Source of the DNA: Lacipirellula parvula
Lineage (GTDB): Bacteria; Planctomycetota; Planctomycetia; Pirellulales; Lacipirellulaceae
Assembly: GCF_009177095.1 (NCBI RefSeq)
Contig: NZ_AP021861.1
Coordinates: 62,001-126,000 of the forward strand
DNA: 64,000 nucleotides
Direction of reading: 5' to 3'
Within the stretch, counting starts at the first letter, position 1. Every line of letters begins with the position of its first letter. Shown piece by piece: positions 53,634 to 62,446 of the stretch. The position numbers were made by a program, and so were the translations under genes. The notes below the pieces were generated by a model. That model did no database searches and had not been told where the DNA came from. It saw nothing but the letters and a program-made list of their open reading frames with translations.

Positions 53634-54073
53634 GAACGTGTTTGGAAGATCGCGGGTGCATCGAGTGACGAAGCGCTGCGACGAATCACGAGAGTTGAAG
53701 GAAGCGTCAACGAGTTTACGGGACGAGACAGTAACGTTTCTTCGCATATCTATTCAGCCGTCGGCAGTTCGCTGCGTCGCAATTCGCCGGCAACGTCTTA
53801 TCTGTCGGTAGTTCACTGAGGAAACGCATGATCTTCAACGGATCTTCATCCTGCTTGTCTATTACTTAAATGCTTGTTCGCCTCCTTCACGAATCAACAG
53901 TGGAGCGGCGAGTCGCCAGGCATCGAGTGGACGGCAAGGGAGGTTCGATGAGTCATGCAGAGGAAGAATCCGTCGTCGAGGAGCGCCTTCCGGAGCGCGG
54001 TTTGACGACTCGTAGGGGCACTAATCCAGCATCGGCTATTCAACGGGAACGCACATTCATGGGAGGGCTTTCG
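53634..54073. other. 440-base intergenic region
   Basis: Nothing recognisable lies here apart from the upstream region of the next gene. No terminator hairpin follows glpD. The frame of the downstream gene stays open to 53870 but the added residues (LLHESTVERRVARHRV) lack family character. GGGAGGG at 54061-54067 is the ribosome binding site of that gene. Confidence 0.5.
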
Positions 54074-56539
54074 ATGAAGAAGAACATTTGGCGCCGTCGG
54101 CTTGCAGCAGCGATGGCAGGCGGGGCGGTTGTTAGCGTCGCGTCAATGGCGCAGGCCATTGAAATGGCGAATGTTACTGCTGATGGAGCGGGAACGTCGA
54201 ATCCCGTTGCTGTGTCGATCGCGTCGGGGCAAGGAACGCCGAACTTCTTTATTGAGTCGGGCGCGGTCACCGGCCAGTATCCGATTCGGATCGGCGCGTC
54301 AGCGACCGACGACTACACCAGCGGCGTACTACTCACCAGCGTTCGCGAGAATGGCGGACGTAGCGACGGCCTGGGCATTCCGTTCTGGCCGATTTCGAGC
54401 ATCACGACCACGCCCATTCAGGGAGCCGCCGCTCCGGACGGAAAGCTGGCGCTCGTCGTCGACGCCCGCGTCGGTTCCGCCACGGTGCCTGCGAACGGAA
54501 ATCTTGCCGCCGCCTATTTTCCGTTCAGCGAGGGTTGGATCGGCGGCACGACTCGCAGCACCGCCAACGGCGGCAATCCGAACGATCAGTCCGTGGTTCA
54601 CGGCGTCAATCTCATTGATTTGCAAGTTGGGTTCAATAGCGTCGCCAGCGGCATTCATCGCGTGAAGATTCCGACCGTCACGGACTCCCGTCAGCAAGGC
54701 CTGCTCTTCACGAATCACGCCAAGAATGAAGACAACTACTCAGCCGTGGCTCCAGATCCCACCGGCGACGGTTGGATTGTCGCCACGACGCACGGCGGCA
54801 ACGCGCTTGGTTTTGAGCCGGATCCGTACACGTTCGTGTATCTCCCGTACGGCACTCCGAATATCACGATGGCTAGCATCCACGGCGCCAGCGGGCCGAA
54901 TATGCAGCCGACCGTGATGAACAAGAGCGGCTCCCCCTTCACGATCGTTCGCGAAGGCATTGGCACCTATCGGCTCTCGATTCCGGGGCAGACTCCTTCT
55001 TCGGGCACCCTGCTCACGAATACCGGTGGTCCGATTTCCGGGTCGGCGACTTCCACGACGGATAACGTGCTGACCTACCAAGCGGCGGATAACGGAACTG
55101 ACTGGATCATCCAGACTCGCGACTACGGTCAAGGGACTGCCGGGAACGTCATCGAGCCTTACCTCGAGACCCCGATCGCCGAACGGTCGCAAGCGTTCCA
55201 GTTCGCCTTCATGCCGTTTGCAACTCCGCCGACGGCTCCAGGCCCGAACATCACGCCGTTGAATCTGAAAGACAAGGTCATCGGCTTCAATGTCGCGATC
55301 ACGGAAGTCGATGCTTCGCAGCAAGCGGCTCCGAACAACTACGGCGTCGTGACTGAAGGAACTGCCGGATATCGTTTGGAGCATCTTCGTCAAGATCGCG
55401 GCGACAACAGCATTGCGATCAACGGCGTCTTCCCATCGAAGCAAGACGGGATCATGTTCGGAACGATTAGCCAAGGGTTCCGCGACAATACGACGCTTCC
55501 CAACAATCCTTCGGGCCAAGCCGCTTACGGCATGATTGCCGCAGCGGATGGCGGGGCCGGCTGGGAATTTGCAACGCACATCGCCGATCCCGGCGCTGTG
55601 GCTGGAGCGTTGCAGGAATTCAACGTCAATTTCTCCGCAGTCTTCTTTGGGAATGACACGCCGTTCTCGAAGGCACAAGCGCAAGCGACGACAGGGGGTT
55701 CGCTCACCGTCGCGCTGCCGGGCGTCAATTCGTTGAATGACGGAATTCTGGTCGCCCAGGTGGGGGGGAATATCGACTCTTTCGCCGTTGCCACTCCGGA
55801 CGTCAACGGGGCGAACTGGACGGTGAAGACTTATTCGAACGATACGACGGCCACGACCAATCCCGTCAACTGGATCTACCTGCCCTACGAAGCCGACAAC
55901 CTCGTCGCTGGACGAGTTTCCGCGAATGGAACGGTCGTCAACTCGACTGGAGTTGGCGCCGCGCCGGGGCAGTTTACGTTGACGAAAGAAGCGGGTTCAG
56001 GCTCGTACTTGCTCACCATCCCGGGTAAGACCCCAGCCGATGGCACGTTGTTGTTGACCCCGGAAGCGACCGCCGGTCTTGAGGACAATCTGCTGACCTA
56101 CGAGGCAGCCGGAAATTCTTTCCGCATTTTTAGCATCGATCAGGTGACGGCGGATGAGCGCCAATTGAGCTTCATCACTCCGTCGCTTGAAGATACGAAC
56201 TTCACGTTCGCATTTATCGATTACGACTTGGCCCCGACGTTGAATCCTGGCGGGAACTTCCTGGCCGCGGACTTCAATGAAGATGGCAACGTCGACGGAG
56301 CCGACCTGACTGCCTGGAAGGCGGGCTTCGGAACCGGAACGACGAAGGCGCAAGGCGACGCGAATGAAGACGGCAAAGTGGATGGCGCCGACTTCTTGAC
56401 TTGGCAGCATCAGTTCGGCCAAACCCCGGCGGTTGCGGCGGCGGGGTCCGTCGCCGCTGCGGTCCCGGAGCCGTCGAGCCTGTTGCTGATTGGCGTTGCC
56501 GCAGCGGTTGGCTTGGGCGCTGTTCGCCGTCGGTCGTAA
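54074..56539 (+). CDS. PEP-CTERM protein built from tandem beta-rich repeats, with dockerin repeats
   Basis: The 821-residue protein has a signal peptide (MKKNIWRRRLAAAMAGGAVV, cleavage near AQA|IEM). Its body is about five diverged repeats of 130-170 residues, recognisable by a turn like YRLSIPGQTPSSGTLLT or YLLTIPGKTPADGTLLL, a later NVLTYQAADNGTDWIIQT or NLLTYEAAGNSFRIFSI, and a closing FMPF, YLPY or FIDYD. Dockerin-type repeats (DFNEDGNVDGADLTAWKAGF, DANEDGKVDGADFLTWQHQF) and the PEP-CTERM signal VPEPSSLLLIGVAAAVGLGA with RRR complete it. GGGAGGG lies six bases before ATG 54074. An adhesive or structural surface role is inferred. Confidence 0.87.
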   Translation: MKKNIWRRRLAAAMAGGAVVSVASMAQAIEMANVTADGAGTSNPVAVSIASGQGTPNFFIESGAVTGQYPIRIGASATDDYTSGVLLTSVRENGGRSDGLGIPFWPISSITTTPIQGAAAPDGKLALVVDARVGSATVPANGNLAAAYFPFSEGWIGGTTRSTANGGNPNDQSVVHGVNLIDLQVGFNSVASGIHRVKIPTVTDSRQQGLLFTNHAKNEDNYSAVAPDPTGDGWIVATTHGGNALGFEPDPYTFVYLPYGTPNITMASIHGASGPNMQPTVMNKSGSPFTIVREGIGTYRLSIPGQTPSSGTLLTNTGGPISGSATSTTDNVLTYQAADNGTDWIIQTRDYGQGTAGNVIEPYLETPIAERSQAFQFAFMPFATPPTAPGPNITPLNLKDKVIGFNVAITEVDASQQAAPNNYGVVTEGTAGYRLEHLRQDRGDNSIAINGVFPSKQDGIMFGTISQGFRDNTTLPNNPSGQAAYGMIAAADGGAGWEFATHIADPGAVAGALQEFNVNFSAVFFGNDTPFSKAQAQATTGGSLTVALPGVNSLNDGILVAQVGGNIDSFAVATPDVNGANWTVKTYSNDTTATTNPVNWIYLPYEADNLVAGRVSANGTVVNSTGVGAAPGQFTLTKEAGSGSYLLTIPGKTPADGTLLLTPEATAGLEDNLLTYEAAGNSFRIFSIDQVTADERQLSFITPSLEDTNFTFAFIDYDLAPTLNPGGNFLAADFNEDGNVDGADLTAWKAGFGTGTTKAQGDANEDGKVDGADFLTWQHQFGQTPAVAAAGSVAAAVPEPSSLLLIGVAAAVGLGAVRRRS

Positions 56540-56658
56540 CGTAAGAGTGAAGCGATTTGGAAGCATCGCCGTGGCGCCGGGCAGCGCGCCACGGCGGTCT
56601 TCCTCAAAATTAACGGCCTCGATTTCTAAGAAGCGCGGGTGGGAAAGGTTTGCGAAAC

Positions 56659-57669
56659 ATGAATGGATCTAACTCGGCCGGAACTGCGGAACAGCGGCGT
56701 GGATTTACGCTCGTAGAGCTGTTGGTCGTCATCGCAATCATCGGGGTGCTGGTAGCGTTGTTGCTGCCCGCAGTCCAGGCGGCGCGCGAAGCAGCCAGGC
56801 GGACGCAATGCATCAGCAATATGAAGCAATTGGGATTGGCTGTTCTGAACTACGAAAGTGCGAAGACGACTTTACCTCCGGCGATGACTCGAGTGCCGGA
56901 TCAACACATTTTCGCGTTCATGCTTCCCTATATGGAGCAAGGGGCCCTGTTTTCGCAATGGGATCTCGAGAAGAATTGGTCTGATCCGCCAACTTCAGCG
57001 AAGCCGGTTACCAATCTGACGTTGTCTCGAACCCCGATAACGCTGCTTCAATGTCCGTCGACTCCTGGCGCGGGAGATCGTCGGCTACCGAATGCCACGG
57101 ACTACGCTGTCTGCTCGCGTTACGTTGAGGGCGCAAACTCCACTAAAGCGCGGTTGATAGCCGCCGGTAGGATCAGAGATCGTGGGGAATTGACGCGAGT
57201 TACCGGCTGGATTGAGCAGGAAAGCGGTGCTAAGGAACAATTTACCGGTACTTTTTGGCACAGCATGCTTGGGCAAACGTTGATTTCGCCGACTTCAGCT
57301 GGTCGTCCTGTTTCGGCTCCTAATAAGTTGAAAGATGTCACTGATGGCCTTTCGAACTCGTTCATGTTCTTCGAACAGGCAGGCATCCCCGATTACTACG
57401 AGCACAATGGCGTACTGGTGTCTGAGAAGAGCGCGCAAAGCACGGGCTGGGCCGACGAGAAAACCGGATTTGATTGGGGGCATGACCTCGAAAAGTGCGG
57501 GTTTATCCCCTTTAACTGCCATAACGGCGACGAGATTTACAGCTTTCATCAGGGAAGCTCGATCTTCACGATGGGCGACGCTTCGGTGAAGGTTCTCCAA
57601 GAAACGATTGATCTTGACGCCTTCACCTCGTTGTTCACTCGCAATGGCGAAGACACTGTTGTGGAATAG
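56659..57669 (+). CDS. DUF1559 protein with type IV pilin-like N-terminus
   Basis: The 336-residue protein has the prepilin-type leader and helix ([20 protein letters not shown]) and [20 protein letters not shown]. It has the family's C-terminal metal-like segment [15 protein letters not shown]. The start is ATG 56659 after AAAGG; TTG 56650 is an alternative. It follows the repeat-built PEP-CTERM gene by about 120 bases on the same strand. Function is unknown; planctomycetes carry many copies, and another is at 22171-23232. Confidence 0.89.
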   Translation: MNGSNSAGTAEQRRGFTLVELLVVIAIIGVLVALLLPAVQAAREAARRTQCISNMKQLGLAVLNYESAKTTLPPAMTRVPDQHIFAFMLPYMEQGALFSQWDLEKNWSDPPTSAKPVTNLTLSRTPITLLQCPSTPGAGDRRLPNATDYAVCSRYVEGANSTKARLIAAGRIRDRGELTRVTGWIEQESGAKEQFTGTFWHSMLGQTLISPTSAGRPVSAPNKLKDVTDGLSNSFMFFEQAGIPDYYEHNGVLVSEKSAQSTGWADEKTGFDWGHDLEKCGFIPFNCHNGDEIYSFHQGSSIFTMGDASVKVLQETIDLDAFTSLFTRNGEDTVVE

Positions 57670-57879
57670 CGCTCGAACTGAACGGGGGGCGATAGGAGAA
57701 TCGCTCATGAGCTGTTTGGGCTGCAGGCAGCATACTCGCTCATTGACGCGACTGCGCGTGAGAGGGCGCCCCCTTGATGCGCTCGTTGAGACCACAGACG
57801 ATCGCTCAACGTCTCTCCGCCATAGCTCATGCGTTACGATTCTTAGAGTTTCCAAAATTTATTTTCCTTGCAGCCATTG

Positions 57880-59754
57880 ATGTTGATCGCAAAAAAGAAT
57901 TTCCTGCTGGCTGGATTGATGCTGTTCGGTCTTGCGCGAGTCGATGCATCGATCATTGTTTCAGAGATCATGTTCAATCCGCAGGGAACAGATTTGGATG
58001 CGACGGCCGTTCCTCCGTACAACCGCGAGTGGGTGGAACTGTACAACAACGGTTCGACCACCATTGATCTGAGTGGTTGGCAGTTTGGGGACTCGCAGGA
58101 CAACGACTGGGCGACTCCATTTCCAGTGGGCACGACGCTTGGCGCCGGCCAAGCGTTGGTCGTGACCGGCGACGCGGCGAGTTTTGACGCGCACTGGGGA
58201 ACCGGCATCAACCGCATTCAGGTCGGCTCGTTTCCGAATCTTGCCAACACGATTGGCACGAATGAGGGGGCGGGCATTCGCGACCAGCAAGGAGCCATTC
58301 AAGATAGAGTGAGGTATCAGGAGCTAGGCTGGCCGACGGCAAACGGCTCGGACGGCAACAGCATCTATCTGCTGCCCGGCGCGCTGACTCTGACCGCGAA
58401 CGACCTTGCTTCCAATTGGCGGCCTTCCTCGCAAGGCGTGTATGGCGCCAAGTTCCGCAGCGCGGCGGGGCAAGAGAATCACGGCTCGCCGGGCTTCGTC
58501 GCCACTGTGCCGCAGACTCCTTTCGCCCCGGATCCGAACGCCGCATGGTCGATGGTGGTGATGCCCGATACGCAGAACTACTCGAAAAGCACGCGCGACT
58601 TGCCGATCTTCTCGCAACTCACCAACTGGATCAAAGACAATAAGGAAGAGTACAAGATTCAGGTCGTGCTGCAGGAAGGCGATATCGTCAACCAGAACAG
58701 CCAGGTCGAACCGACCAGCGGCGACCAATCGGCCGACCAGCAGTGGGTCAACGCCAAGGCGGCGATGAGCATTCTCAACGGCCAGTTGCCGTACATCATG
58801 GCGGCGGGCAATCATGATCTGGGGACGACGAGCGCTCAGAATCGCAACACGCAGTTCAATACTTACTTCAAAGCGTCGGACAATCCGCTCGTCGATCCGG
58901 CTCAAGGGGGCATCTTGAAGGGGTATCAGGTTCCTGGCGAGTTGCAGAACGCTTACTTTGAGCTGCACGCTCCCGACGGTCGCGACCTGCTGATCTTCTC
59001 GCTTGAGTTCTGGCCGCGGCAATCGACGATTAGCTGGGCGAATCAAATTGCAGGACTCCCCAAGTACGCCGACTACACGGCCGTGCTGCTGACGCATTCG
59101 TACCTCAACCCGAACAACACCCGCGCGAATGATACTCCCGACGGCTATCCCGTGGGGACTGATGGCAACGACGGCGAGGAGATGTGGAACGAGTTGGTGA
59201 AGCTCCATCCCAACTTCGAGATGACGCTGAACGGCCACGTCGGCGGCGACGGCGTCGGCTATTTGAAGAGCACCGCGACGCAAGGCAACGTCGTGAATCA
59301 AATGGTGTTCAACTCGCAGTTCGAAACCAACGGCGGCAACGGGTGGATTCGCGTGCTGGAGTTTCTCAACGACGGCAAGACGGTCCATGTGCGGACCTAT
59401 TCGCCGTTCTTGGGCCTCTACCGTACCGATGCGGCGAACGACTTTACCTTCACGCTCTCGCAGTTGCCGATGTTCGCGGCCGCTGATTTCAATCGCGACG
59501 GCTTCGTCGATGGTTCCGATCTGGCTCTATGGAAATCGAACTTTGGCGCCACGGGCACGGCGACTGTGCAGATGGGCGATGCCAACGGCGACGGGGCCGT
59601 TGATGGAGCCGATTTCTTGATTTGGCAACGCGACGTCGCCGGCGCGGCGACGGCTGTACAAGCGGCTGTGCCGGAGCCTTCGGCTCTCATGCTCATGCTG
59701 TTATCATTAGTTGCGCTGCGTTTGCGCGGTCCGCGCGTGTTAGTCTTGGTTTGA
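57880..59754 (+). CDS. Lamin-tail and metallophosphoesterase protein with dockerin repeats and PEP-CTERM
   Basis: The 624-residue exported protein has a signal peptide (LLAGLMLFGLARVDA), then a lamin-tail domain (SIIVSEIMFNPQGTD, EWVELYNNGSTTIDLSGWQF) at about 20-140. A calcineurin-like phosphoesterase follows at about 215-500, with MPDTQNYS, QEGDIVN, AAGNHDLG, LTHSYLNP and LNGHVGGDG. The usual final GHxH motif is replaced by GHVGGDG. Dockerin-type repeats (DFNRDGFVDGSDLALWKSNF, DANGDGAVDGADFLIWQRD) and AVPEPSALMLMLLSLVAL end it. ATG 57880 is chosen over TTG 57868. Extracellular phosphodiester or nucleotide hydrolysis is plausible. Confidence 0.87.
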   Translation: MLIAKKNFLLAGLMLFGLARVDASIIVSEIMFNPQGTDLDATAVPPYNREWVELYNNGSTTIDLSGWQFGDSQDNDWATPFPVGTTLGAGQALVVTGDAASFDAHWGTGINRIQVGSFPNLANTIGTNEGAGIRDQQGAIQDRVRYQELGWPTANGSDGNSIYLLPGALTLTANDLASNWRPSSQGVYGAKFRSAAGQENHGSPGFVATVPQTPFAPDPNAAWSMVVMPDTQNYSKSTRDLPIFSQLTNWIKDNKEEYKIQVVLQEGDIVNQNSQVEPTSGDQSADQQWVNAKAAMSILNGQLPYIMAAGNHDLGTTSAQNRNTQFNTYFKASDNPLVDPAQGGILKGYQVPGELQNAYFELHAPDGRDLLIFSLEFWPRQSTISWANQIAGLPKYADYTAVLLTHSYLNPNNTRANDTPDGYPVGTDGNDGEEMWNELVKLHPNFEMTLNGHVGGDGVGYLKSTATQGNVVNQMVFNSQFETNGGNGWIRVLEFLNDGKTVHVRTYSPFLGLYRTDAANDFTFTLSQLPMFAAADFNRDGFVDGSDLALWKSNFGATGTATVQMGDANGDGAVDGADFLIWQRDVAGAATAVQAAVPEPSALMLMLLSLVALRLRGPRVLVLV

Positions 59755-59764
59755 AGGAGAAGTG

Positions 59765-60625
59765 ATGGCGGTTCGTTTCACGCTTGCGCTTGGCTTGGGC
59801 ATCCTGTCGGCTTTGGCCGGATCTGTTGGAGTCGTGCACGCGCAGAACATCGTGGCTCACCGCGGCGCGTCGTTCGATGCGCCCGAGAACACGGTCGCGT
59901 CGATGAAGCTGGCGTTCGAACAAGGCGCTGATGGCGTCGAGGCTGACTTCTACCTCTCTTCCGATGGCGAGATCGTTTGCATTCACGACGCCGACACCAA
60001 GCGGACGGCCGGCGTGAAGCACGTCATCGTGAAGACGCCGCTGGCTGAGTTGCGTAAGCTCGACGTTGGCGCCTGGAAAAATGAAAAGTACCGCGGCGAA
60101 AAGATTCCGACCTTCGCCGAGATCGCCGAGACGATCCCTGCCGTGAAGAAGTTTATCATCGAACTGAAGACGGGCCCGGAGATCGTCGCTCCGCTGAAGG
60201 AGGCGCTCGCGAAGACTAAGCTGAAGGACGATCAGATTCTCATCATCTGCTTCAACGAGAAGACGGTCGCCGAATGTAAGAAGCTACTACCGAATTTGAA
60301 GTGTCACTGGCTCACCGGCTACAAGCAGAACGAGAAGACGGGCGAGTGGACGCCGACGCTCGACGAGGTCGTCGCGACGCTCGAGCGGAGCAAGGCTGAC
60401 GGCCTGGGCACGCAGGGGGACATGAAGCACGTCGACGCGGAGTTCATCAAGGAGCTCTGCGACGAGGGGCACTGCGAGTTCCACGTCTGGACGATCGACA
60501 ATCCCAAGGTCGCCAAGTATTACCAGAAACTGAAGCCGTGGGGAATTACGACGAATAAGCCTGGTTTTATTCGCGAGCAGCTCAACGCGAAGTCGACGAA
60601 GGTTCCGGCCGCGGCGGCCAAGTGA
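59765..60625 (+). CDS. Secreted glycerophosphodiester phosphodiesterase
   Basis: The 286-residue protein has a signal peptide (LALGLGILSALAGSVGVVHA) and the GDPD TIM-barrel. It carries IVAHRGASFDAPENT (His32, Arg33), GADGVEADFYLSSDG (Glu59, Asp61 metal ligands), IVCIHDADTKRT (His74) and FHVWTIDNP near the end. It hydrolyses glycerophosphodiesters to glycerol-3-phosphate outside the cytoplasm, which would feed the GlpT-like transporters and GlpD encoded in this window. AAGGAG lies five bases before ATG 59765, only 10 bases after the preceding stop codon, so it is co-transcribed with the lamin-tail phosphoesterase. Confidence 0.9.
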   Translation: MAVRFTLALGLGILSALAGSVGVVHAQNIVAHRGASFDAPENTVASMKLAFEQGADGVEADFYLSSDGEIVCIHDADTKRTAGVKHVIVKTPLAELRKLDVGAWKNEKYRGEKIPTFAEIAETIPAVKKFIIELKTGPEIVAPLKEALAKTKLKDDQILIICFNEKTVAECKKLLPNLKCHWLTGYKQNEKTGEWTPTLDEVVATLERSKADGLGTQGDMKHVDAEFIKELCDEGHCEFHVWTIDNPKVAKYYQKLKPWGITTNKPGFIREQLNAKSTKVPAAAAK

Positions 60626-60640
60626 CCCTCTAGAGAAGAA

Positions 60641-60771
60641 TAGACAGGATGACAGGATTTTTTGGATCGACAGGATTAAATGCAGATGGGGGTGATCAAC
60701 ATCTTGTCCTCAACCTGCTTCCGTCTTACATCCCGTAGATCCATTCAATCCTGTTATCCTGTCAATAATCC
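60641..60771. repeat. GACAGGAT inverted repeat
   Basis: The left arm (60641-60678) contains GACAGGATGACAGGATT and GGATCGACAGG. The right arm (60739-60771) is the near reverse complement (GATCCATTCAATCCTG, TTATCCTGTC). They are separated by about 60 bases, between two convergent genes, and may fold into a long hairpin at the transcript ends. I recall this sequence style as an interspersed repeat in other bacteria. Confidence 0.8.
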
Positions 60772-60809
60772 AATCGACTTAGCCTACTGTCCCGTAGGCA
60801 GCCTCGTCG

Positions 60810-62366
60810 TCACGCATTGAATGCGGCGCGGGTTTGTTCGACGAGGTCGTTGTCGGGCTCCGTCGCCGTGTTGAGGTTGAACGCGTTGCTCGCGAGATAA
60901 CGGTCGCGCCACGCGGGCGAGACGTTGTAGTAGTCTTCGAGCACGGCCGAGCTGAATTTGTAGTCGTGCGCGTCGTTTCCCTTGAGGAACGTCAGCACGC
61001 GCGAGGCGTTGATCACTTCGTTCGCGTCGCCGGTGGCGCTGAGACGAGTGAGCATCAGCTGGGCGCCGCGGCTGCGATCCGCGCCGAGTTCGTTGAAGAT
61101 CGCGTCGATCGTCGGCGGCGTTGCGGCGTCGCCCTCCCCTGCTGCGAGCTCGTCGATGCGAATCGTAGGCATTTTGTCTGGTCCGCCCATTTCATTGAGG
61201 AACATCGGCAGGAACGCGGCGTTCTGTAGTGTGAGGAGGAGCCGCGTTTCTTCGTCGCCGCTCGTTTCGTAGGCGTAGCGCAGCGCGTTGCTCGTCGTGA
61301 CGGCGTGGAGCGAGGCGATGCCGGGCTGACGCATGAGCAGCTCGCCGGCGGCGAGGTGGAGGCCGTCCCAGATCGATTGGAGGGGGACGCCGGCGGTGAG
61401 TTGCTCGATGACGAGGTTGCAGGAGTCGTCGTTGTTGGCGCGGCGGATCGCGGTGAGGAGTTCTGTTGTTGCGCCGTTGTCGGTGGTTGGTTTTCCGAGG
61501 TGCGCCGGGGGCGGGGACGCCCCGGCTCGCTGGAGTTTGGCTACGCGCTCGAGATTTTTTCTGTAGGGGACGTCGGCGGCGTCTTGGCGGTCGCGGGGGC
61601 TGTCGCCTTCGTGCATGAGCAGCGCGTAGGCTAACGAGCGGAGGACTGGTTCGGAGTGGCGCCAGCCGATGCAGTTGAGCGTTCGCAGGCTGTTGGCGAC
61701 GTAGATCGCTTTGTGGCCGATCGAGCGGAAGTCGCGCATGCCGTAGCGGAAAAGATGCTCGTAGGTGTCGTTCGCCCCGGCGGTGCGGGCGAGGCCGACG
61801 ATCGCGGCGTCGGCGGCTGCATCGTCCCAGGCGTCCATCGCGGCGGTGAACTCGGCGGCCGCTTTGTCGGCGCCCGGCACCGCGCGCTCATCGACCGGCT
61901 CCATCACCCAATCGCCCCGCTCTTCGACGTCGCGAGCGGCGGCTACTTTGTAATAGTCGAGCGCCCAGAAGATCGGCAGCCAGCGATGTTCGTCGGGCGA
62001 CGCCATGCTCGCGAGGTGAGCGGAGTTCACCACGAGCACCGAGTGGAACTTGTGCCCGACTGAAGGGCGCGGTTCGACGTTCTTCACGCCCGCGAGCAAG
62101 AGCGCGGCGAGCAGCGTTTGGTAGCTGAGGCCGCCGTTGATCCGCTTCGCGATGACTTCGAGCAGATCTTCGCGCGGCGTTTCTTCGATGAGGCGGACGA
62201 TGGGCGCCACGTCGGGTTGCAGGCCGAGGGCGTGCTGCGGGAGTTGCGTTTCGGCGGCGGAGACGGGGGCGAGCCGCGCGAGGAAGTCGAGGTTGCCGAG
62301 GCCCGCGAGGGCGCCGAGCGTGGCGCCGCTGCGCAGGAAGGTGCGCCGTGAGGCTTGAGTGGGCAT
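60810..62366 (-). CDS. TAT-exported helical protein of unknown function
   Basis: The 518-residue protein starts with a twin-arginine signal (SRRTFLRSGATLGALAGL, cleavage near SAA|ETQ). The mature part is mostly alpha-helical (LEVIAKRINGGLSYQTLLAA, LLAGVKNVEPRPSVGHKFHS, YEHLFRYGMRDFRSIGHKAI, LHLAAGELLMRQPGIASLHA). His-rich positions (VGHKFHSVLVVNSAH, SIGHKA, GDSPRD) may bind metal or haem. I recall similar planctomycete proteins of unknown function. About residue 282-295 the sequence AGASPPPAHLG is encoded by a palindrome and looks inserted. TAT export suggests a folded cofactor protein. Confidence 0.8.
   Translation of the reverse strand: MPTQASRRTFLRSGATLGALAGLGNLDFLARLAPVSAAETQLPQHALGLQPDVAPIVRLIEETPREDLLEVIAKRINGGLSYQTLLAALLLAGVKNVEPRPSVGHKFHSVLVVNSAHLASMASPDEHRWLPIFWALDYYKVAAARDVEERGDWVMEPVDERAVPGADKAAAEFTAAMDAWDDAAADAAIVGLARTAGANDTYEHLFRYGMRDFRSIGHKAIYVANSLRTLNCIGWRHSEPVLRSLAYALLMHEGDSPRDRQDAADVPYRKNLERVAKLQRAGASPPPAHLGKPTTDNGATTELLTAIRRANNDDSCNLVIEQLTAGVPLQSIWDGLHLAAGELLMRQPGIASLHAVTTSNALRYAYETSGDEETRLLLTLQNAAFLPMFLNEMGGPDKMPTIRIDELAAGEGDAATPPTIDAIFNELGADRSRGAQLMLTRLSATGDANEVINASRVLTFLKGNDAHDYKFSSAVLEDYYNVSPAWRDRYLASNAFNLNTATEPDNDLVEQTRAAFNA
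61494..61531. repeat. Palindromic repeat inside a coding sequence
   Basis: GCCGGGGGCGGGGACGCCCC followed by GGCTCGC forms a hairpin and encodes AGASPPPA on the minus strand, within the TAT-exported protein gene. The G/C composition and hairpin resemble intergenic repeats in this window but the sequence family is different. Confidence 0.6.
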
Positions 62367-62403
62367 GGTCGTCCTCTTGTCCGCCGGTGGACGATAGTCG
62401 AGT

Positions 62404-62427
62404 GCCCCCGGCTTGAAGAGCCGGGGG
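62404..62427. repeat. CCCCCGGCT / AGCCGGGGG hairpin
   Basis: A perfect 9-bp palindrome with a five-base loop lies between the PQQ-like gene stop at 62447 and the next gene start at 62366 on the minus strand. No T-tract follows in either direction, so it is a repeat or mRNA-stabilising hairpin rather than a standard terminator. Confidence 0.65.
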
Positions 62428-62446
62428 CTAAGGGGGATGTCGCTTG

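Noticed and set aside
18484-59754. Dockerin-type repeats as evidence for a cellulosome
   Set aside because: No cohesin domains are seen; these repeats are common in planctomycete PEP-CTERM proteins and do not imply cellulosomes.
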